64,000 nt of DNA. Source: Hemicentrotus pulcherrimus (Eukaryota > Echinodermata > Echinoidea > Camarodonta > Strongylocentrotidae). How positions within the stretch are numbered: the first letter of the stretch is position 1; each line of letters starts with the position of its first letter. The DNA lies in NCBI GenBank assembly GCA_003118195.1, contig BEXV01000868.1:1-64000 (forward strand), in the 5' to 3' direction. Made by a program: the position numbers and the translations under genes. The notes under the pieces are model-generated. The model made no database searches. It was given only the letters and a program-made list of their open reading frames with translations, and had not been told where the DNA came from. Of the stretch, positions 60,501 to 64,000 are shown in pieces.

Positions 60501-63500
60501 AATTCATAACTTTCTTAATTTTTATCAGATTTTGTTTGAGCTTTCACTGATCTGTTTTAAATACTACTTTCAATAGAACTATCTAAATATCAGAGCAGAC
60601 TTTTCCCTTTTAAGGAAAATTATTGAGTCATCATGTCTTGTGGCGGTGTCGCGGTGCAGTGGTTCATTTACTTGACTCTCAATCCTAGGGTTGAGGGTCC
60701 AGATCCCTGCCTGGCAATAATGTCTTTCGGCAAGACATTTACCCAGATTTGCCACCCTCCACACAGGTGTGAATGCATGGATACCTGGCAAATGTTCAGG
60801 TACTAATAATTCCAGGGCTCTCCAGTAGAACAGCAATGGTGCTAATGAGGCTACCCCAGGTAATCAAATTATTGTTATCATCGAACAAGGCCTTAAAGAC
60901 CTACCCTTGGGAAGCGGGACTCCTCATCGACCAGGGCAATGATGTTCATGGGTTTGACAGCGATCAGGTCTAGGGTTTCCTGGTTATCCACAAACTTGAT
61001 GTGCTGCCACTTGATTCCTTCTCTATCATACTCTTCCTACAAGGACAATATAGGACAGTGGGAAGAAAGCAAAAATGGTCATGAAGAGTTAAAAATTACC
61101 TCTAAATACAAGTAATAACCATTTCTACATCTATATGTATGTAGTTTTCATTTTTCTTTCTCACTTCATTCATCTGTATTCTCCCTTCCGTTTTTTTTTT
61201 TATTATAGTCTTTATATCTGTGTTCGTCTTCTGCCAACATTCATACCCACCCCCCCTTCTTCCCTCCTCTTCTCTCTCCGCCTCGTGTCTGTCTGTTTGT
61301 CTGTATGTCCCCCTCTCTCTCTCTCTCTGTCTCTTTCTCTCACTCACTCTCTAAGTGTCCAATACACTTAACAACTTAAAAATTCATACCCCTTCTAAAT
61401 GTTATGTTTTTTGAATTCTTCGTAACTGGTTGATTTTGGGACCTTGTTGAATGCTTTTAGATATAAGCTTTAATACGTCACATTCTCAAGAAAAGTATAT
61501 CAAGACAATTCAATTTTTCACATCTTTAAAAAATTACGAAACTTGGTGGGGGTGGGTATGAATAATTTAGTTTGTCAATTGTATATCTCAGATATGCTCG
61601 TTGTGTGCATTTGCGTTTCAGACTTGTTTTTCTCTTTCAAAAAAAGAACTTTACACATTCACATTTTTAGAATATCTTTCTCTCTTAAAAAATCAAAGAA
61701 TTAGAATTATAAAAATAAATCTGTACCTGCTCAAGCTTGAATATATGCCTGACGAAGAACTGCTGCAGATTCTCATTTGCGTAGTTGATGCACATCTGTT
61801 CGAAGCTGTTGAAAACAAAGTCAGAAATGTACATCAAGAGAAAGATAATACAGTATGATGAACATCTTTTTTTTTCACATGTGAGAGAACACTGATAAAT
61901 TTTGTAGGGTTTTCGACATATTGTCATAACAGGCTAAATCTTCTAAGAGAAGGCGAGAATGCAAGAATATTACCCCATCTAAACAGAGGAGCTACTCTTT
62001 GTCCAAAGAGTTGATATACAGTACCGCTTGGGTAGTTCAAGCTGCCTCAAGCACTGAAAAGGTTTGGGGTGGTCCATTTCCAGTGGACAAGGCATCTCAT
62101 ACCATCACAACACCTTGGCATCATTTCAAGCAACCATCCTTTAACAAGTTTGCCTACATCCTGTTAACCCATTCTGGACAGCTGTCAATAAAGCATTTTA
62201 GTTGCAACAAAGTCAAGATTTAAGAGTCAACTGTTTTTGCCAAAGTTCTTAAACCTGAAGATGTCCACAGGTCCGATGTCTACCCACAGGTAGTCCATTA
62301 CCATCGGACAAAGTGTCTCACCTGTTCTTGCCGAAGTTCTCGAACCCGAAGATGTCCAGGAGTCCGATGCTGATCCTCTTCCCTGTACTCCTGTCATGCT
62401 CCTTGAAGGTTGCCATGTTGAGTTTGTTAACGATCCAGATAAAGAGCCGGCCGTAGATGGCTTTGACGAAGGCATCCCTCATGTCGATGGCCTTGGCATG
62501 ACTGACAGGCGAGATGATGACCTCGCCGGATGCTGTGGTGGACTTGGTGGTCAGCACTTCTTCCAGGGCTTTTTGGTTGACCTGTATGAATGATCAAATT
62601 GTTGGGAATCATCAATTGCAAGAATTACCATTCCAAAGGTTTGTTTCTTTCAAGATTTGAACAAAACCTGACGGATATTTATTTCCAATTATTAAAGTTG
62701 AAACAAATACTAAATATCTAATATTACTAATGACAATTAAAATCTTACAAATAAGAAATACTCTGCACTGTATGTTCAGGGTGCCATGCCAATACATTAT
62801 CATTAAAACATCAAGCAGAATCTATGAAAACTTTGTGTCATACTAGAATCATAATCCAACACGTCAAAGATCATATAAGGCAGATCAAAACAAAGGAGCA
62901 ACCCTACTTTTAGTCAAAGTGGATTGAGCTCGACTTACAGCTAGGAGTTTGGCCACCTTGGCGGTCTGAGAGTGGTCTTTGAAACCTGTTGCATCCAGGT
63001 TGGACTTCTCAATGGCCGTGTACTTGATGTTCCCCAGGTGGAGGATGGAGGCCAAGAGCTTGAAGATATCCCAGATTTCATCATCGGTGAAGTTCAGGAC
63101 CTTCATGGCGGCTCGGATGGTGGAGAAGTCCTCACGATCGTTCCTCCCAGGACATTCGATGCAGTCACCCTAAGGTTCAAAGATACATTTATCTCATCAA
63201 GAAATATTTGAGATAGTGGAAGCTAGGTCATCAAAAGCATTTCTAACTTCTATATAGTTATTCATAAAAAGCAAACTTACAGAGGGTTCAAAACAATATT
63301 GATACAATCCATTCCTTCCATACTTCTTACATGGGAAATCACAATTTTCTGTACATATTTCATTCTAATGAGAAAGTCGATTTTGCAGATAATATACATG
63401 TAAACGTAAAGTTGAAAATTACAATACACCAATGTGATTTTTAATGATGCACAATAAGTGCATCATTAAAAAGGCACATCGTTGGATCGGTGTATTGAGC

Positions 63501-63889
63501 GCTATATATAAAAAGCAGATTATTATATATTATTATAATTCTTGGTTCTAAACAATGGACACAAAGTGGCATAATAATGAAAACAGGACTTTATCGGCAC
63601 ACCACCAAACCGACTCCAAAGTAATTCTTGGTCATTAGGGGACTGTCATTTTTGTTCAGTCTAGTATAGGTCTGTTGTCAGTTTTTGGTATGTTGTTGTA
63701 ATGGTGTCGGCCTGGTTTTGGTGTGGTGTCAATCTGGCGTCAGTCTCATCTGTTGGGCTGGAGTAAGATGCATACCTGAGTGAGGTAATAGTAATCCTTT
63801 GCATTGGTGAGTTCCAATTCCTTCTTCTCCTGTTCAGGCATACAGCTCATCAAACAGTAGAAGATGTGGTAGTTTCTCTCATCACCTAG
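31674..63889 (-). CDS. MYO7A: Unconventional myosin VIIa, 5'-partial, 37 exons
   Basis: The exons were read on the minus strand with one continuous frame. From high to low coordinates: 63776-63889, 62939-63169, 62322-62581, 61727-61805, 60905-61036, 59795-59930, 59127-59371, 58598-58659, 57204-57387, 56482-56661, 55500-55595, 54878-55000, 54440-54547, 53586-53783, 52689-52895, 52135-52218, 51382-51477, 50858-51090, 50263-50380, 49564-49695, 48844-49017, 48284-48511, 47636-47806, 46719-46963, 46012-46181, 45131-45318, 44338-44462, 43599-43747, 43064-43220, 39418-39676, 38769-38883, 38016-38102, 37243-37532, 36473-36589, 33512-33595, 32527-32646 and 31674-31751 (stop TGA at 31674-31676). Together they encode 1,924 residues: motor, five IQ motifs, charged helix, MyTH4-FERM-SH3-MyTH4-FERM. 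This is the class VII layout, and long stretches are identical in remembered human MYO7A. It is an actin motor of actin-based protrusions (stereocilia in vertebrates). About the first 250 residues lie beyond the window. One intron is U12-type. Confidence 0.97.
33596..36472. other. Large MYO7A intron with low-complexity tracts
   Basis: This 2.9-kb intron separates the exons 36473-36589 and 33512-33595. It holds a C/T-rich tract (33858-34056), AT-rich DNA and a TCA microsatellite at its 5' end. No embedded gene was seen. Confidence 0.6.
36196..36470. repeat. (TCA)n microsatellite abutting a MYO7A splice donor
   Basis: A long ATC/TCA array with pure runs of more than 60 bases at about 36327-36390. 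It ends about 3-6 bases from the donor of the exon 36473-36589, so the intron starts GTAAGGATGATAATGATG. The Met-rich frame on the minus strand is an artefact. Confidence 0.95.
36937..36993. repeat. 19-bp tandem repeat x3
   Basis: The unit AACAATGAAAGTCAATAAA is repeated three times with almost no change in a MYO7A intron. Confidence 0.85.
39418..44462 (-). CDS. MYO7A: MYO7A second MyTH4 domain (4 exons)
   Basis: Exons 44338-44462, 43599-43747, 43064-43220 and 39418-39676 encode residues 1399-1628. Landmarks: [63 protein letters not shown] and [17 protein letters not shown]. The last exon also starts the second FERM ([20 protein letters not shown]). The intron between 43599-43747 and 43064-43220 is U12-type AT-AC. 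Confidence 0.94.
40735..41005 (+). mobile_element. SINE-like repeat in a MYO7A intron
   Basis: It contains GGGGTTCAGATTGCTGG (B-box-like), CTTTGGCAAGATATTAATC, CAGGTACCTGGCTG, AAATGCTAGGGAGTC and a TATATAAAAATTACC tail. The motif order is the same as at 60644. It lies antisense to MYO7A. Confidence 0.55.
42875..43006. repeat. (CT)n microsatellite with assembly gap 42920-42989
   Basis: CT/TTTC repeats flank 70 undetermined bases (42920-42989) and continue as CT to 43006. The array length is unresolved. It lies in a MYO7A intron, about 60 bases from the donor at 43063. Confidence 0.95.
43221..43598 (-). other. MYO7A: U12-type AT-AC intron in MYO7A
   Basis: Reading the minus strand, the exon ends ...GTCTTTGAAG and the intron starts ATATCCTTTACC, an exact match to the minor-spliceosome 5' consensus. 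The intron ends TTCTTTGCAC (AC). A TCCTTGAC branch-site match lies at 43231-43238, putting the branch adenosine about 11 bases from the intron end. With AT-AC ends the protein reads VFEAILRYMGD, colinear with the human AFxAVLKYMGD. No GT-AG pair here preserves that frame. Confidence 0.88.
43550..43578. repeat. Fragment of the CAGTGAAACCTG repeat family
   Basis: GTGGTCGTTCTATACAGGTGGTTTGACTA is the end of the family described at 4651. It lies inside the U12-type intron, near its 5' end. Confidence 0.5.
44985..45100. repeat. CAT/CCTCCT/CCACCA imperfect repeats
   Basis: Imperfect ATC, TCC and ACC triplets lie in the MYO7A intron just after the donor of exon 45131-45318. Confidence 0.8.
45131..46060 (-). 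CDS. MYO7A: MYO7A SH3 domain
   Basis: The end of exon 46012-46181 (YVVALQD) and exon 45131-45318 encode the SH3 core: [31 protein letters not shown] and VYVMP, about residues 1325-1390. The ALQD, GWxxG and FPxxCVYV elements are at SH3 spacing. An SH3 between the two MyTH4-FERM units is specific to this myosin group. Confidence 0.93.
46012..49017 (-). CDS. MYO7A: MYO7A first FERM domain (5 exons)
   Basis: Exons 48844-49017, 48284-48511, 47636-47806, 46719-46963 and 46012-46181 encode residues 1007-1335. Clear matches are [104 protein letters not shown]-like [11 protein letters not shown] and [16 protein letters not shown]. The domain has the three-lobed FERM layout and binds cargo and membrane partners. 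Confidence 0.94.
47930..48262. repeat. (ATC/TCA)n microsatellite
   Basis: A long imperfect CAT/TCA array in the MYO7A intron after exon 48284-48511, starting about 20 bases from the donor. Frames on both strands (Met-, Ile-, His-, Asp- or Ser-rich) are artefacts. Confidence 0.95.
48552..48624. repeat. CAGTGAAACCTG-family fragment
   Basis: It starts CAGTGAAACCTGTATAAA and contains GTGGTCGTTATAGGCAGGTGGTC. It is a partial copy in the MYO7A intron before exon 48284-48511. Confidence 0.6.
49564..52895 (-). CDS. MYO7A: MYO7A first MyTH4 domain (6 exons)
   Basis: Exons 52689-52895, 52135-52218, 51382-51477, 50858-51090, 50263-50380 and 49564-49695 encode residues 717-1006. Diagnostic pieces are [88 protein letters not shown] and [17 protein letters not shown]. 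MyTH4 domains pack against the following FERM domain and bind cargo; in vertebrates the first MyTH4-FERM unit binds the USH1G protein Sans. Confidence 0.94.
50584..50850. repeat. ATT/TAC imperfect microsatellite
   Basis: Imperfect ATTACT/ATTATC triplets in the MYO7A intron next to the donor of exon 50858-51090. Confidence 0.75.
51176..51232. repeat. (CT)n microsatellite
   Basis: A CT array in a MYO7A intron; it reads (GA)n on the transcribed strand, about 90-140 bases upstream of the acceptor of exon 50858-51090. Confidence 0.9.
53586..54547 (-). CDS. MYO7A: MYO7A charged single-helix region (2 exons)
   Basis: Exons 54440-54547 and 53586-53783 encode residues 615-716. The first part is an almost uninterrupted run of Arg, Lys and Glu ([20 protein letters not shown], then [19 protein letters not shown]). 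This pattern forms a stable single alpha-helix that lengthens the lever arm in class VII. An acidic linker ([15 protein letters not shown]) leads to the first MyTH4 domain. Confidence 0.92.
53845..53960 (+). repeat. Dispersed repeat fragment
   Basis: ATTACCCAGGGAACC, ATTCTTGAGGGCCTTGCAA and a trailing CTGGGAGTAGTATTGG resemble the copy at 28690. It lies in a MYO7A intron. Confidence 0.45.
54878..56661 (-). CDS. MYO7A: MYO7A lever arm: five IQ motifs (3 exons)
   Basis: Exons 56482-56661, 55500-55595 and 54878-55000 encode fragment residues 482-614. Five IQ-like units can be picked out, centred on [65 protein letters not shown] and [17 protein letters not shown]. Each would bind calmodulin or a light chain, making the lever arm. 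Five is the usual number for myosin VIIa. All introns here are phase 0. Confidence 0.93.
57079..57115. repeat. CAGTGAAACCTG-family fragment
   Basis: CAATCAAACCTGTCTTAGTGG followed by CCACCTCTCTATACTG matches the start of the family. It is a partial copy in a MYO7A intron. Confidence 0.55.
57204..63889 (-). CDS. MYO7A: MYO7A motor domain, C-terminal two-thirds (9 exons)
   Basis: Fragment residues 1-481. Landmarks in order: [38 protein letters not shown]; the switch-II/relay [75 protein letters not shown]; and [11 protein letters not shown] at the converter end. The P-loop and switch I lie upstream, outside the window. The ATPase and actin-binding parts look intact. The intron after 62322-62581 carries a decayed partial copy of that exon (62231-62290). 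Confidence 0.96.
57613..58414. mobile_element. Probable solo LTR in a MYO7A intron
   Basis: The segment 57617-58410 starts TGTAAC and ends GTCACA (the TG...CA termini of long terminal repeats). It is flanked by ATAT on both sides (57613-57616 and 58411-58414), a 4-base target duplication. It is about 794 bases, differs in composition from neighbouring intron DNA, and has no open frame of note. A gypsy- or BEL-type solo LTR is the likely origin. The short AT-rich duplication could be chance. Confidence 0.45.
58880..58990. repeat. Degenerate CCTAAC-type tract
   Basis: Imperfect AACCCTAA/CCTAAACC units, similar to degenerate telomere-type repeats. Shorter tracts of the same orientation occur at about 37852-37915, 45866-45900 and 52440-52495. 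Confidence 0.55.
58991..59110. repeat. Two tandem copies of a 60-bp unit at an exon border
   Basis: The motif AAGTAACTGTCGCCAGAGC and its flanks (58991-59046) recur at about 59057-59110 with substitutions. The second copy ends about 17 bases from the donor of the MYO7A exon 59127-59371. Confidence 0.7.
60644..60890 (+). mobile_element. tRNA-derived SINE-like repeat in a MYO7A intron
   Basis: An A-box-like TGCAGTGGTTC and a B-box-like GGGTCCAGATCCC are followed by CTTTCGGCAAGACATTTACC, CACACAGGTGTGAATGC and TACCCCAGGTAATCAAATT. It is the best-preserved member of the family shared with 7322, 21634 and 40735. It ends about 15 bases before the donor of exon 60905-61036. Confidence 0.6.
61300..61352. 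repeat. CT-rich microsatellite
   Basis: A (CT)n array with TGTCTGT interruptions in a MYO7A intron. It produces Ser/Leu- and Arg/Glu-rich artefact frames. Confidence 0.85.
62231..62290 (-). pseudogene. Decayed partial duplicate of a MYO7A motor exon end
   Basis: Read on the minus strand, this copy encodes [13 protein letters not shown] and then a stop, beside the true exon end [13 protein letters not shown]. The critical DIFGFE has become DIFRFK, and the GT donor after AACAG is TT. The intact exon 62322-62581 lies about 30-90 bases away. A used alternative exon is therefore unlikely; a local tandem duplication is the simplest reading. Confidence 0.65.
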
Positions 63890-64000
63890 CTGTTTTTAAG
63901 AGAACAGAGAAGGTGTTTAAAGCTAAACTTTAGTACTGGTAATGTGATTGCATTGTGAAAGAAAAGGTGTGGAAAGGATCAGAAACAGTTGATCATGTAG

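Overview
This is animal nuclear DNA: AT-rich, with small exons separated by roughly 0.3-3 kb GT-AG introns, and crowded with microsatellites, tRNA-derived SINE-like copies, short inverted-repeat elements and two assembly gaps. The two recognisable genes are deuterostome-like. The dispersed repeats (for example the CAGTGAAACCTG family) are of a kind common in marine invertebrates. I infer an echinoderm, most likely a sea urchin; that is an inference, not a search result. There are no prokaryotic features.

Layout. (1) 1-1887: non-coding, repeat-bearing DNA with one GC-rich patch. (2) 1888-10584, + strand: twelve exons of an ANKRD42 (SARP) orthologue, with ankyrin repeats followed by a C-terminal coiled coil and basic tail. 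Its 3' UTR probably ends near 12.3 kb. (3) 12.3-20.3 kb: gene-poor DNA containing an hAT-type element with perfect 8-bp target duplications. A 969-base assembly gap lies inside that element. (4) 20403-24235, + strand: a five-exon gene that I reconstructed from splice sites and open frames. It encodes a small secreted, N-glycosylated, cysteine-containing helical protein. Its intron phases (1-0-0-0), exon sizes and predicted helix-to-exon layout match vertebrate class-I four-helix-bundle cytokines and hormones (EPO, IL-6, growth hormone type). This is the most interesting candidate in the window. (5) 24.5-31.7 kb: no gene seen; it holds a TTAA-flanked inverted-repeat element and possibly the myosin 3' UTR. 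(6) 31674-63889, - strand: 37 exons encoding 1,924 residues of myosin VIIa, from mid-motor to the stop codon. The first part of the motor lies beyond the right edge.

The cytokine-like gene and the myosin gene are convergent; ANKRD42 and the cytokine-like gene run in the same direction. Nothing suggests operon-like co-regulation. The ANKRD42/MYO7A neighbourhood is notable because both human orthologues lie on chromosome 11q13-q14. Other points of interest are a textbook U12-type AT-AC intron in the second MyTH4 domain of myosin VIIa, decayed exon duplicates inside both large genes, and a probable solo LTR in a myosin intron. All gene models come from reading the sequence and from remembered family knowledge; no alignment or database search was run.
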